The notes under the pieces were generated by a model. That model worked only from the letters and a program-made list of their open reading frames with translations. It did no database searches and was not told where the DNA came from. A stretch of 64,000 nucleotides of DNA from Pseudoflavonifractor intestinihominis (GTDB lineage Bacteria > Bacillota > Clostridia > Oscillospirales > Oscillospiraceae): assembly GCF_040096055.1 (NCBI RefSeq), contig NZ_JBBMFK010000019.1, positions 5,577 through 69,576 on the forward strand, given 5' to 3'. This document shows, piece after piece, positions 41,970 to 50,395 of this stretch (within the stretch, counting starts at the first letter, position 1; every line of letters begins with the position of its first letter). A program made the translations under genes and the position numbers.

Positions 41970-43151
41970 ATGGGAAAGAATCTCAAGGGAAAAGACTGCG
42001 GTAAGGGTATCTACCAAAGAAAGGACGGATTGTATAGCGCACGATTTGTTGATAGAGTCGGGAAGCGGCATGAGAAGTATTTTCAGACGCTGCCCGAGGC
42101 GCGAAACTGGATTGAGGACGCAAAGTACGCCGATAAGCACGATGATGTATTTGTGGCTACCGATACGACGGTTGATGAGTGGTTCAATTTCTGGATTGAA
42201 AATATTGTCGGGGATCTGGCTCCCAACACGCTCAGAAATTACCGGGAACGCTATGTCCGCAATATTCAGCCGGTAATGGGGAAAATGCTGATCGCCAATG
42301 TAAAACCGATGCACTGCAAAAAGGTGTTCATCCAGATGGATGCGGATTACGCAGGTTCCACCATTCGTCAGGCATACATCACGATGGGGACAATGTTTAA
42401 GGCTGCTAAGATGAACGACCTGATTGCAAAGCACCCCATGGATGGCGTTCGGTTTTCAAAGCCCGTTCGCGCTGTGGATGATATTCACTATCTGACGCGG
42501 GAGGAACAGCGCCTCTTTCTCGAAACCGCACGGCGCTCCCACAATTACAACCAGTATGCGCTCATCCTCGAAACAGGATTGCGTACCGGGGAAATGATTG
42601 GCTTAACATGGGACGCAATCGACTTTGAGCGCCGGACGCTTACGGTAAACAAAACCTTGGAGTTTCGTCACGCACAGAAAGTTTGGCGTGCCGGTCCTCC
42701 CAAAACCCAGCAGAGCTATCGCACCATTCCTTTGACGGATAAAGCGTATGACATTCTGAAAGAGGTATGGGATAGCCGGAGCGGCAGAAAAGAATCCCCC
42801 CTGCTGTCGCAAACGCTGGAATATATGGACAGGCGCACCGGCGTTACTTCCCGGCTTGTGATGCATGATCTGGTCTTTATCAACTGGCGCACAGGGGAAC
42901 CGGCAAAAAACAGTTCCTATGATACCCACCTCTATAAGCTTTGCGATGAAGCGGGGATCAACCGCTTTTGTATGCACGCGCTACGCCATACTTACGCAAC
43001 CCGTGCGATCGAAAGCGGAATGCAGCCGAAAGTGCTGCAAAAGCTGCTGGGACACGCCAGCATTAAAACCACAATGGATCGGTATGTCCATGTGACCGAT
43101 GAAACGCTGGATCAGGCGGTCAAGCAATTTCAGCTCAGTAGCGTATGTTGA
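41970..43151 (+). CDS. int: Tyrosine recombinase (integrase)
   Basis: Catalyses integration and excision between the ychF site and the element ends. The 393-residue protein has an N-terminal arm-binding domain (GKGIYQRKDGLYSARFVDRVGKR), a SAM-like core-binding domain (TVDEWFNFWIENIVGD...) and a catalytic domain with Arg in TGLRTGE, HALRHTYATR and LLGHASIKTTMDRY, giving the R-H-R-H-Y set. It is a Tn916-type Int in length and order. ATG 41970 with AAAGGAG is preferred. It lies next to the right att site. Confidence 0.95.
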   Translation: MGKNLKGKDCGKGIYQRKDGLYSARFVDRVGKRHEKYFQTLPEARNWIEDAKYADKHDDVFVATDTTVDEWFNFWIENIVGDLAPNTLRNYRERYVRNIQPVMGKMLIANVKPMHCKKVFIQMDADYAGSTIRQAYITMGTMFKAAKMNDLIAKHPMDGVRFSKPVRAVDDIHYLTREEQRLFLETARRSHNYNQYALILETGLRTGEMIGLTWDAIDFERRTLTVNKTLEFRHAQKVWRAGPPKTQQSYRTIPLTDKAYDILKEVWDSRSGRKESPLLSQTLEYMDRRTGVTSRLVMHDLVFINWRTGEPAKNSSYDTHLYKLCDEAGINRFCMHALRHTYATRAIESGMQPKVLQKLLGHASIKTTMDRYVHVTDETLDQAVKQFQLSSVC

Positions 43152-43176
43152 TATAACTTAATACAAGTCCATGCGT

Positions 43177-43198
43177 AAATGGCGTAAAAATGGCGTAG
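43177..43198 (+). repeat. Right copy of the 22-bp terminal repeat
   Basis: Identical to 30943-30964; lies 25 nt after the int stop and 67 nt before the right att core. Confidence 0.75.
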
Positions 43199-43264
43199 TA
43201 GCCAAAACGCCAAAGTGCGAAAGACCTTGTAAATACGGCATTTTTTAAGGAGATGTAGAGATAT

Positions 43265-44374
43265 ATGAAATTAGGTATCGTGGGTCTGCCCAACGTGGGC
43301 AAGAGCACCCTGTTCAACGCCATTACCAACGCCGGCGCCGAGAGCGCCAATTACCCCTTCTGTACCATCGACCCCAACGTGGGCGTGGTGGCCGTGCCCG
43401 ACGCCCGGCTGGACTGGCTCTCCGAGTTCTATCACCCCAAGAAGACCACCCCCGCTGTGGTGGAGTTCGTGGACATCGCCGGCCTGGTGAAGGGCGCCAG
43501 CCAGGGCCAGGGCCTGGGCAACAAGTTCCTGGCCAACATCCGGGAGTGCGACGCCATTGTCCACGTGGTCCGCTGCTTTGACGACGAGAATATCATGCAC
43601 GTGGTGGCCGACACCAGCACCAACGTGCCCGTGGACCCCGCCGGCGACATCGGCGTCATCGACATCGAGCTCATCATGGCCGACGTGGAGATGGTGGAGC
43701 GGCGCATCGACAAGGCCCAGAAGGCCGCCAAGGGCGACAAGAAGTACCTCCACGAGGTGGAGGTGTTCTCCGCCCTGAAGGACTGGCTCAACGACGGCAA
43801 CTCCGCCCGCTCCTTTGCGTGCGACGAGGACGACGCCGCCCTCATCGCCACCTCCGAGCTGCTGAGCCTGAAGCCCATCATCTACGCCGCCAACCTGGAC
43901 GAGGACGGCTTTGCCGACTGCCAGGGCAATGCCTACTACAAGATCGTGGAGGAGCTGGCCGCCAAAGAGGGCGCACAGGTGATCCCCGTGTGCGCCAAGC
44001 TGGAGGCCGAGATCGCCGAACTGGACGCCGACGAGAAGAAGATGTTCCTGGACGATCTGGGCATCGCCGAGTCCGGCCTGGACCGGCTCATCAAGGCCAG
44101 CTACACCCTGCTGGGCCTCATCTCCTTCCTCACCTCCGGCGAGGACGAGTGCCGGGCCTGGACCATCAAGAAGGGCACCAAGGCCCCTCAGGCCGCCGGC
44201 AAGATCCACACCGACTTTGAGCGGGGCTTTATCCGCGCCGAGGTGGTGTCCTTCGAGGACCTGAAGAACTGCGGCTCCATGGCCGCCGCCAAGGAAAAGG
44301 GCCTGGTCCGCTCCGAGGGCAAGGAATATGTCATGAAGGACGGAGATATTGTTCTCTTCCGGTTCAACGTATAA
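43265..44374 (+). CDS. ychF: Ribosome-binding P-loop ATPase/GTPase YchF, 5' flank supplied by element
   Basis: An Obg-family nucleotidase that prefers ATP and binds ribosomes; in other bacteria it modulates oxidative-stress responses. The 369-residue protein has GLPNVGKSTLFNA (residues 6-18), the coiled-coil domain and the C-terminal TGS domain ending DGDIVLFRFNV. The first 16 bases lie in the right att core, with two synonymous changes compared with the stub at 30801. Its current ribosome site (AAGGAGATG) and any promoter therefore come from the integrated element. The protein sequence is complete. Confidence 0.96.
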   Translation: MKLGIVGLPNVGKSTLFNAITNAGAESANYPFCTIDPNVGVVAVPDARLDWLSEFYHPKKTTPAVVEFVDIAGLVKGASQGQGLGNKFLANIRECDAIVHVVRCFDDENIMHVVADTSTNVPVDPAGDIGVIDIELIMADVEMVERRIDKAQKAAKGDKKYLHEVEVFSALKDWLNDGNSARSFACDEDDAALIATSELLSLKPIIYAANLDEDGFADCQGNAYYKIVEELAAKEGAQVIPVCAKLEAEIAELDADEKKMFLDDLGIAESGLDRLIKASYTLLGLISFLTSGEDECRAWTIKKGTKAPQAAGKIHTDFERGFIRAEVVSFEDLKNCGSMAAAKEKGLVRSEGKEYVMKDGDIVLFRFNV

Positions 44375-44390
44375 CAGGCCCTTTTCCTGG

Positions 44391-44525
44391 GGCCCCGCAG
44401 CGCGGGGCGGCACGCGCCGTACAAGCGTTTTCGCCTGAGGCGAAAACCTTGGCGCAGGGGCAATTCACTTGCCCCGAGCTATTAAGAGAATTGGGGTCCC
44501 CGCAGAAGCACCGCTTCTGTGGGGC
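44391..44525. repeat. Palindrome-rich spacer after ychF
   Basis: Four hairpins follow in a row: GCCCCGC-AGC-GCGGGGC, GTTTTCGCC-TGA-GGCGAAAAC, GGGGCAA-TTCAC-TTGCCCC and CCCCGCAGAAGC-ACC-GCTTCTGTGGGG. No coding frame is credible. It looks like an extragenic repetitive element inserted between ychF and its duplicated tail. Confidence 0.6.
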
Positions 44526-44526
44526 G

Positions 44527-44606
44527 AAAGGGCCTGGTCCGCTCCGAGGGCAAGGAGTATGTCATGAAAGACGGAGATATCGTCCTCTCCGGTTTAACGT
44601 ATAACA
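44527..44606 (+). pseudogene. Duplicated 3' tail of ychF
   Basis: The 80 bp match ychF 44298-44377 almost base for base, with substitutions mostly at silent third positions and one missing base near the end, so GLVRSEGKEYVMKDGDIVL is preserved but the terminal codons are shifted. A second, diverged ychF copy probably once existed here. Confidence 0.8.
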
Positions 44607-44644
44607 ACCGGGGGCTCTCGCTTCCATGGAAAACTGAAACGGAA

Positions 44645-44687
44645 AAAAGCTCCGGCGTGTCTCATTCTGAGACATGCCGGAGCTTTT
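44645..44687. terminator. Bidirectional terminator between ychF and ppk
   Basis: A 20-bp stem (AAAAGCTCCGGCGTGTCTCA with its complement, one GU pair) with loop TTC and T runs on both strands. Confidence 0.88.
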
Positions 44688-44696
44688 GTCTTTCTG

Positions 44697-46841
44697 TTAT
44701 TCTCCTCTCAGCTTGCCCAGCAGACGGCCCAGCAGGCCGGGCCGGTGCTCCTGGGGGGCGGGAGCGGCCTGGGTGGAGGAAGCCTCCTGGAGGGCCTCCG
44801 CCATCAGGGTGGCCTGGGCGTCCAGGGCAGGGGCATCCTCCGGCCGGGCCACAGGGGCGTAAGTGCCGTCCACGCAGAGGTTCCGGGCCTTCACATTGTC
44901 GGCACAGAACAGCTCCACATAGTGCTTGATCTGCCGCCGGACGGCGGGATCGATGACCGGACAGGCGATCTCCACCCGCCGCTGGGTGTTGCGGGTCATC
45001 AGGTCGGCGGAGCCGATGTAGACCTTGGTCTCCTCCCCCACGCCGAAGGCGTAGATGCGGGGGTGCTCCAGGAACCGGCCCACAATGGAGAACACCCGGA
45101 TGCGGTCGGTGAGGCCGGGCACGCCGGGCCGCAGGCAGCAGATGCCCCGCACGTTCATGGTGACGGGCACCCCGGCCTGGCTGGCCTGGGCCAGCTTGTC
45201 GATGAGATGGCGGTCGGTGACCGAGTTGACTTTGATAAAGATGCGGGCAGGCTTCCCCTGGCGGGCCTTTTCGATCTCCTCGTCGATGAGGGTCATGAGC
45301 CGGGGCTTCAGGCCGTAGGGCGCCACCAGCAGCTGCTGGTAATCCCCCTCCAGATTGGAGGTGGACATGTTCTGGAAGAAGGCGGCCGCGTCGGCGCCGA
45401 TGGCCGGGCTGGCCGTCATGAGGCAGAAATCGGTGTACAGCTTGGCGGTCTTCTCGTTGTAGTTGCCCGTGCCGATCTGGGTAATGTACTGGATGCGGGC
45501 CTTGTCCCGCCGGGTGATGAGGCAGATCTTGGAGTGGACCTTGTAGTGCTCAAAGCCGTAGAGCACGGTGCAGCCCGCCTCCTCCAGCCGCTCGGCCCAG
45601 GCGATGTTGTTCTGCTCGTCAAAGCGTGCCCGCAGCTCCATGAGCACAGTGACATCCTTGCCGTTTTCCGCCGCCGCGGCCAGGTACTCCACCAGTTTGG
45701 CGGTGGAGGCCAGGCGGTAGATGGTGATCTTGATGGCCAGAACAGAGGGGTCGTTGGCCGCCTCCCGCACCAGGTGGAGGAAGGGGTCCATGGAGTGGTA
45801 GGGGTAGAAGAGCAGGGCGTCCCGCCGGAGGATCTGAGGGATCATCTTCTCGCTGCGGTTGAGGCCGGCGGGCCACTGGGGGGTGTACTTGGTGTAGCAC
45901 AGGGCGGCGGCGCTCTCCGGGGGCAGCTTGCCCTCCAGGGCGTACACGTACCCCATGGCCAAGGGCGCCTTGGAGAAGAACACGTGCTCCCGGGGCAGAT
46001 CCAGCCGCTGGCACAGGTAGTCCAGCAGCTCCTCGGAGGGATGTCCCTGGACCTCCAGCCGCACGGGAGCCAGCCGGGCCCGCTTCTTGAGCACCTTCTG
46101 CATGTGCTCCCGGAAGTCCTCCATCACGTCGTAGTCCTCGTCCTCCGGGCTGATGTCCGCGTTGCGGGTGACCGAGATGATGTGCTTCTCCTCGATCTGA
46201 TAGGAGTCAAAGAGGGAGTCGGCGTAGGTCAGGACGATCTGCTCGGTGAGCAGGTACCGCAGCCCCCGCTCCTCCAGCTGGAGGAAGGCGGGGAGAGCCC
46301 GGGGGATGGACACCAGGCCGAACCGCCGCTCCCCGTCCCGGCGGAGGGACAGAACGATGTTCAGGCTCTTGGAGGGCAGATGGGGAAAGGGGTGGTGGCT
46401 GTCCATTACCATGGGGGAGAGCACCGGCTGCACATAGTCCCGGAACCAGCGCTCCACCTGCTTGCGCTCCTTGCCGTCCAGCTCGTCCGGCTTCAGGTTG
46501 CAGATGTTGCAGGCCCGCAGGCGCTTCTCCAGCTGGGAGACGATCTTGTCCCGCTGCTTGTACAGGGCGGGCACCGCCTTGCAGATGGCCTGGAGCTGTT
46601 CGACCGGCGTGAGGCCGCTGCGGCTGTCCACATAGTCCTGCTTGGATAGGGTCATGTCATAGATAGAACCCACCCGGATCATGAAGAACTCGTCCAGATT
46701 GCTGGTGAAGATGGAGGCAAATTTGATTCGTTCAAACAGGGGGACAGTCTCGTCCCTGGCCTCGTCCAGCACCCGCTCGTTGAACCGCAGCCAGGAGAGC
46801 TCCCGCTCCTGGGTGTAGCGGGTATCTACCGTCTTACTCAT
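44697..46841 (-). CDS. ppk: Polyphosphate kinase
   Basis: Reversibly polymerises the gamma phosphate of ATP into polyphosphate at the membrane. The 714-residue PPK1 begins RYTQERELSWLRFNERVLDEA and includes LARFDEQNNIAWAERLEEAG, the autophosphorylated His in FEHYKVHSKICLI and the second catalytic region EKTAKLYTDFCLMTA. A variable tail after about residue 680 is rich in Ala, Gln and Pro. Its start overlaps the end of ppx by 8 nt, so synthesis and breakdown enzymes are co-translated. Confidence 0.96.
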   Translation of the reverse strand: MSKTVDTRYTQERELSWLRFNERVLDEARDETVPLFERIKFASIFTSNLDEFFMIRVGSIYDMTLSKQDYVDSRSGLTPVEQLQAICKAVPALYKQRDKIVSQLEKRLRACNICNLKPDELDGKERKQVERWFRDYVQPVLSPMVMDSHHPFPHLPSKSLNIVLSLRRDGERRFGLVSIPRALPAFLQLEERGLRYLLTEQIVLTYADSLFDSYQIEEKHIISVTRNADISPEDEDYDVMEDFREHMQKVLKKRARLAPVRLEVQGHPSEELLDYLCQRLDLPREHVFFSKAPLAMGYVYALEGKLPPESAAALCYTKYTPQWPAGLNRSEKMIPQILRRDALLFYPYHSMDPFLHLVREAANDPSVLAIKITIYRLASTAKLVEYLAAAAENGKDVTVLMELRARFDEQNNIAWAERLEEAGCTVLYGFEHYKVHSKICLITRRDKARIQYITQIGTGNYNEKTAKLYTDFCLMTASPAIGADAAAFFQNMSTSNLEGDYQQLLVAPYGLKPRLMTLIDEEIEKARQGKPARIFIKVNSVTDRHLIDKLAQASQAGVPVTMNVRGICCLRPGVPGLTDRIRVFSIVGRFLEHPRIYAFGVGEETKVYIGSADLMTRNTQRRVEIACPVIDPAVRRQIKHYVELFCADNVKARNLCVDGTYAPVARPEDAPALDAQATLMAEALQEASSTQAAPAPQEHRPGLLGRLLGKLRGE

Positions 46842-47745
46842 GGCCGTTCACTCCCATCACGCGCCGGAGCAGGTAGCCCTCCCGCACGCCGCAGGTGCTC
46901 ACCAGCACGGTCTCCACCTCATAGCTCTTGAGCACCGCATTGAGGATGGCCAGACCGGGGAGAATGGTGTGCACACGGTCGGGCACGATGCGGAGGATCT
47001 GCCGCAGGGTGGCCTGGTCCCCCTTCTTCAGGTCCTTGTACAGGGCCCGGATCTCCCCGGCGGGAATGACCCGGTTGCTCTGGTCGGCGCCGGACAGGTC
47101 GTTGCACAGCTTGGCCGCCGCCCGGATGGTGCCGCCCACGCCGGTCAGATGGGCGCTGTGGCCGCCGGCGGTCTTGGCCCGGTCCAGCTCGGCCTTCACC
47201 TCGTCCCGCATGGCCCGGCGCTCCTCCCTGGTGGGGAACAGGCCGGAGACATGCTTGGTAAACAGGGACAGAGAGCCCATGGGCAGGCTGCACCCCGAGG
47301 TGATGATCCCGTTCTCATAGGACACCAGCTCGGTGGAGCCGCCGCCGATGTCGGCCAGCAGGCCGGTGGCGGGGGCGCCGCCGCCTACCGTGGCCCCCAG
47401 GAAGGAGAAGGCGGCCTCGTCCGAGCCGGAGACCACCTCTACCGGCAGTCCGGTGACGCTGCGGATGGTGTCCACCGCGTCCTCCGTGTTGACGATATTC
47501 CGCAGGGAGGCGGTGGCGAACACGTGGATATCCCGGATATCAAAGTTCTCCAGCAGCGCCTTGAAGCCAGCCAGCACCTGGCAGGCCACCAGGATGCCCC
47601 GGTCGGACAGCACGCCGTCCCTGATGTAACCGGCCAGGCCGGCCATCTCCTTTTTGTTCATCAGCAGCTTGAACTGCCGCCCCTCCCAGTGGTAGATGGA
47701 AAGCCGGATGGTGTTGGAGCCCAGATCGACAATCCCGCATTTCAT
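46834..47745 (-). CDS. ppx: Exopolyphosphatase / Ppx-GppA phosphatase
   Basis: Releases phosphate from polyphosphate ends (or the gamma phosphate of pppGpp). The 303-residue short form contains only the two actin-like domains: IVDLGSNTIRLSIY (phosphate-binding loop 1) and LLADIGGGSTELVSYENG (loop 2), without the C-terminal HD domain of long Ppx. LTGVGGTIRAAAKL is also typical. It is the first gene of a two-gene operon with ppk. Confidence 0.94.
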   Translation of the reverse strand: MKCGIVDLGSNTIRLSIYHWEGRQFKLLMNKKEMAGLAGYIRDGVLSDRGILVACQVLAGFKALLENFDIRDIHVFATASLRNIVNTEDAVDTIRSVTGLPVEVVSGSDEAAFSFLGATVGGGAPATGLLADIGGGSTELVSYENGIITSGCSLPMGSLSLFTKHVSGLFPTREERRAMRDEVKAELDRAKTAGGHSAHLTGVGGTIRAAAKLCNDLSGADQSNRVIPAGEIRALYKDLKKGDQATLRQILRIVPDRVHTILPGLAILNAVLKSYEVETVLVSTCGVREGYLLRRVMGVNGHE

Positions 47746-47783
47746 TTCCCTGACACCTCACAATGAACTAGTGTATTCAATTT

Positions 47784-47812
47784 AGTTTACGCGATTTTCC
47801 AGCGGTTATCAA
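47784..47812 (-). promoter_or_regulatory. Promoter of ppx-ppk
   Basis: Minus-strand TTGATA (47807-47812), 17 nt, TAAACT (47784-47789), about 40 nt before ppx. Confidence 0.6.
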
Positions 47813-47870
47813 TGGGATTTACGTAAGATTTACAATCTCCCCGAAAAACAGCGCGAAAGGGGCCGCAACT

Positions 47871-47900
47871 TCATATCTCCCGGTCCGGACGCATATATAT
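47871..47900 (+). promoter_or_regulatory. Sigma-E-like sporulation promoter of spoIIID
   Basis: TCATATCT (47871-47878), 13 nt, CATATATAT (47892-47900), which fits the mother-cell sigma-E/sigma-K consensus better than a vegetative promoter. In B. subtilis, spoIIID is transcribed by sigma-E. Confidence 0.55.
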
Positions 47901-47930
47901 GCCCCAGAAACAAGCAGGGAGTGTTGCTGT

Positions 47931-48116
47931 TTGAAGGGGAACATCGAGGAGCGCGCCTGCCAGCTGGCGCTTTACATCATAGAGAACAGAGCCACGGTGC
48001 GCGGCGCAGCCCGAAAGTTCGGCATCAGCAAATCTACGGTACATACGGACGTGATAAAATGGAACGTTTCCTGTGGGTGGTCCGATGAGAAGAATATCAG
48101 GCGTGGGCGGATTTGA
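47931..48116 (+). CDS. spoIIID: SpoIIID-like transcription factor with shortened C-terminus
   Basis: SpoIIID is a mother-cell DNA-binding switch protein. The TTG start at 47931 (AGGGAG upstream) opens MKGNIEERA-QLALYIIEN-ATVRGAARKFGISKSTVHTDV, residues 1-42, a nearly canonical SpoIIID helix-turn-helix. After that the expected 40-50 residues, including the basic tail, are replaced by an unrelated 19-residue end. A remnant-like TMRKYV occurs about 70 nt downstream in another frame. It is either a truncated gene or an unusual short variant; a full-length copy may exist elsewhere. Confidence 0.7.
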   Translation: MKGNIEERACQLALYIIENRATVRGAARKFGISKSTVHTDVIKWNVSCGWSDEKNIRRGRI

Positions 48117-48232
48117 CTCCGCCCACGCCTGATTGTCTGAAGAAAGCCACTGGCTGGGCAAGTGGTTCCAAAAAGCCTGACACAATGAGAAAGTATGTCC
48201 GGGCCCTCAGAGGACGCCCCGGGCGCACAGGA

Positions 48233-48271
48233 GCGGCGGACGGGATACCCGTCCGCCGCATCTTTTATTTT
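48233..48271 (+). terminator. Terminator before the polysaccharide locus
   Basis: A 12-bp perfect GC stem (GCGGCGGACGGG with loop ATA) followed by TCTTTTATTTT. A second inverted repeat, GGCGTGGGCGG / CCGCCCACGCC, spans the spoIIID stop (48102-48127). The rest of 48117-48382 has no gene. Confidence 0.85.
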
Positions 48272-48382
48272 CCCCGCCTATCGCGCCCCTCCCCTGTTTT
48301 CCATCCAGCCCCCCAGCGGGCCGGCCAGTCCAAGTGCAAAATGGATTAATATTCCAAATTAGAGAATCACATGGTTTTTTTC

Positions 48383-48411
48383 TTGCAAAATATGGTGGAA
48401 TGAAGTAGAAT
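48383..48411 (+). promoter_or_regulatory. Promoter of the polysaccharide locus
   Basis: TTGCAA (48383-48388), 17 nt, TAGAAT (48406-48411). Confidence 0.55.
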
Positions 48412-48503
48412 CATTTCAGAATTGGCCGCTGTTTTTCTTATAAAAAGTCGAAAAATAAAATGAAAAATTGATTTTTGATAAAAAGGAGCGCATTGGAATT
48501 CCA

Positions 48504-49730
48504 ATGAAGAGGTTTGAGGCAAAGGTGTGGCTGTCCACCCCCACGATGCACGGGGATGAGCTCAAGTACATGACAGAGGCATTCCAAACGAACTGGATGT
48601 CTACAATCGGCGAAAACATCGACGAGGCAGAACGGCTGACCTGTGAAAAGGTCGGATGTAAATATTCCGTAGCTCTGTGCTCCGGGACGGCCGCGCTGCA
48701 TCTGTGTGTGAAGCTGGCCGGCATCAAGCCCGGCGACCGGGTATTTTGCTCCGACATGACGTTTGGAGCCACGGTCAATCCCGTGGTATACGAGGGCGGC
48801 ATTCCTGTCTTTATCGACACGGAGCCGGACACCTGGAATATGGACCCCAAGGCATTGGAAAAGGCCTTTGCGCTCTATCCGGAAGTAAAGGTCGTGGTGC
48901 TGGCCCATCTCTACGGTACGCCCGCTAAGATGGATGAGATCCTGGAGGTCTGCCGACGCCATCACGCCGTCCTGATCGAAGATGCCGCAGAGGCGCTGGG
49001 TGCTACATACAAGGGCGTACAGGCCGGAATGTTCGGTGATTATCGCGCCATTTCCTTCAACGGAAACAAGATCATCACCGGCTCCTCCGGCGGCATGCTG
49101 CTGACGGATGACGAACAGGCCGCCAACAAGGCCCGCAAATGGTCTACACAGAGCCGGGAGAACGCCCCTTGGTACCAGCATGAGGAGCTGGGCTACAACT
49201 ACCGGATGAGCAATGTGATCGCCGGCGTAGTGCGCGGACAGTATCCCTACCTGGAGGAGCATATCGCCCAGAAAAGGGCGATCTACCAGCGCTATCAGGA
49301 GGGGTTTCGGGATCTTCCCGTGACCATGAATCCCTATGACGCCCAAAACAGCCAGCCGAATTTCTGGCTCTCCTGTCTGCTCATTGACAGGGCTGCCATG
49401 TGCCGTCAGGCGCGCGGTGAGCGGGAGGCGTTGTATGTGAGCGAGCCGGGCAAAAGCTGCCCCACGCAGATCCTGGAAACGCTTGCGCAGTACAATGCGG
49501 AGGGCCGCCCTATCTGGAAGCCCATGCACATGCAGCCCATTTACCGGATGCATGGATTTGTAACCGCTCAGGGCGACGGACGCGCCAGTACCAACGCCTA
49601 CATCGCCGGGTGCGGCGCAGACGTGGGTATGGACATCTTTGCGCGGGGCCTGTGCCTGCCCAGCGACAACAAGATGACCGTGGAAGAGCAGAACCAGGTA
49701 ATTGAAATCGTGAAAAGCTGTTTTGCGTAA
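48504..49730 (+). CDS. DegT/DnrJ/EryC1-family sugar aminotransferase (PglE-like)
   Basis: A PLP enzyme that puts an amino group on a 4-keto nucleotide sugar. The 408-residue protein starts MKRFEAKVWLSTPTMHGDELKYM, and shows CSGTAALHLCVKLAG, the Asp in LIEDAAEALGATYKG and the PLP-lysine context SFNGNKIITGSSGGML (Lys in NGNK). ATG 48504 gives the family N-terminus, though its ribosome site (GGAG) is 16 nt away; the frame is open to TTG 48468. With the next two genes it recreates the Campylobacter pglE-pglC-pglD set for bacillosamine-type sugars; the 4,6-dehydratase is not in the window. Confidence 0.88.
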   Translation: MKRFEAKVWLSTPTMHGDELKYMTEAFQTNWMSTIGENIDEAERLTCEKVGCKYSVALCSGTAALHLCVKLAGIKPGDRVFCSDMTFGATVNPVVYEGGIPVFIDTEPDTWNMDPKALEKAFALYPEVKVVVLAHLYGTPAKMDEILEVCRRHHAVLIEDAAEALGATYKGVQAGMFGDYRAISFNGNKIITGSSGGMLLTDDEQAANKARKWSTQSRENAPWYQHEELGYNYRMSNVIAGVVRGQYPYLEEHIAQKRAIYQRYQEGFRDLPVTMNPYDAQNSQPNFWLSCLLIDRAAMCRQARGEREALYVSEPGKSCPTQILETLAQYNAEGRPIWKPMHMQPIYRMHGFVTAQGDGRASTNAYIAGCGADVGMDIFARGLCLPSDNKMTVEEQNQVIEIVKSCFA

Positions 49731-49753
49731 GGCGGTCAAGGGGAGGAGCACAG

Positions 49754-50395
49754 TTGAAGAAGCATTACCCTTATGGGCCGTATGAGCGATTTTTCAAGCG
49801 GCCCATTGATATTTTGTGCGCGCTGGCTGCCATCGTTGTGTTCAGCTGGCTTTATATCATTGTGGCCGTTCTGGTGCGCATCAAGCTGGGAAGCCCGGTT
49901 CTGTTCACCCAGGACCGCCCCGGAAAGAATGAAAAGATCTTCAAGCTCTATAAATTCCGCACCATGACCGACCGGCGGGATGAAAACGGAGCTCTGCTGC
50001 CCGATGACGTGCGTCTAACCAAGTTCGGCAGGCTTCTGCGCGCCACCAGTCTGGATGAGCTCCCCGAGGCATTTAATATTTTAAAGGGAGATATGAGCGT
50101 CATCGGTCCCCGGCCGCTGCTGGTCAAGTATCTCCCCCTCTACAGTGAGGAGCAGCGCCGCAGGCACGAAGTGCGGCCCGGACTATCCGGTTATGCCCAG
50201 GTCCATGGCCGCAACGCCGTCAGCTGGGAAGCCCGGTTTGAAATGGACGTGGCCTATGTCGACCATATCACCTTTTGGGGCGATGTGCGGATCATTCTGG
50301 ATACGGTCCTGAAGGCATTTGTCAAGCGGGAGGGCATCAGTTCCCAGACCGCTGCCACAATGGAAGAATTCAAGGGAACACTGGTGAAAAAATGA
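49754..50395 (+). CDS. Undecaprenyl-phosphate sugar-phosphate transferase (PglC/WcaJ type)
   Basis: Starts the polysaccharide repeat unit by moving a sugar phosphate onto undecaprenyl phosphate at the inner face of the membrane. The 213-residue protein has one N-terminal membrane helix (about 17-38; KRPIDILCALAAIVVFSWLYIIVA) and the catalytic domain with QDRPGKNEKIFKLYKFRTM, LRATSLDELPEAFNILKGDMSVIGPRPL and RHEVRPGLSGYAQVHGRN. The short single-helix form is the PglC-like class. It starts with TTG 49754 behind GGGGAGGAG and overlaps the next gene at ATGA. Confidence 0.93.
   Translation: MKKHYPYGPYERFFKRPIDILCALAAIVVFSWLYIIVAVLVRIKLGSPVLFTQDRPGKNEKIFKLYKFRTMTDRRDENGALLPDDVRLTKFGRLLRATSLDELPEAFNILKGDMSVIGPRPLLVKYLPLYSEEQRRRHEVRPGLSGYAQVHGRNAVSWEARFEMDVAYVDHITFWGDVRIILDTVLKAFVKREGISSQTAATMEEFKGTLVKK

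Larger units (their letters stand above)
30801..43280. mobile_element. Integrative element inserted in the 5' end of ychF
   Basis: The 12.4-kb segment is bounded by imperfect 16-bp direct repeats from the ychF start (30801-30816 and 43265-43280). Inside each end is an identical 22-bp motif (30943-30964 and 43177-43198) that probably binds the integrase arms. Right half, plus strand: mobC, small Cys protein, repA, dnaC-like, xis, int. Left half, minus strand: abiE pair, type III mod and res, serine recombinase, small protein. GC content is lower than in the flanks. There is no relaxase and no conjugation machinery, so it is a mobilizable or degenerate element with defence cargo. Confidence 0.85.

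Noticed and set aside
44745..46649. 634-codon plus-strand frame over ppk
   Set aside because: Antisense shadow of polyphosphate kinase.
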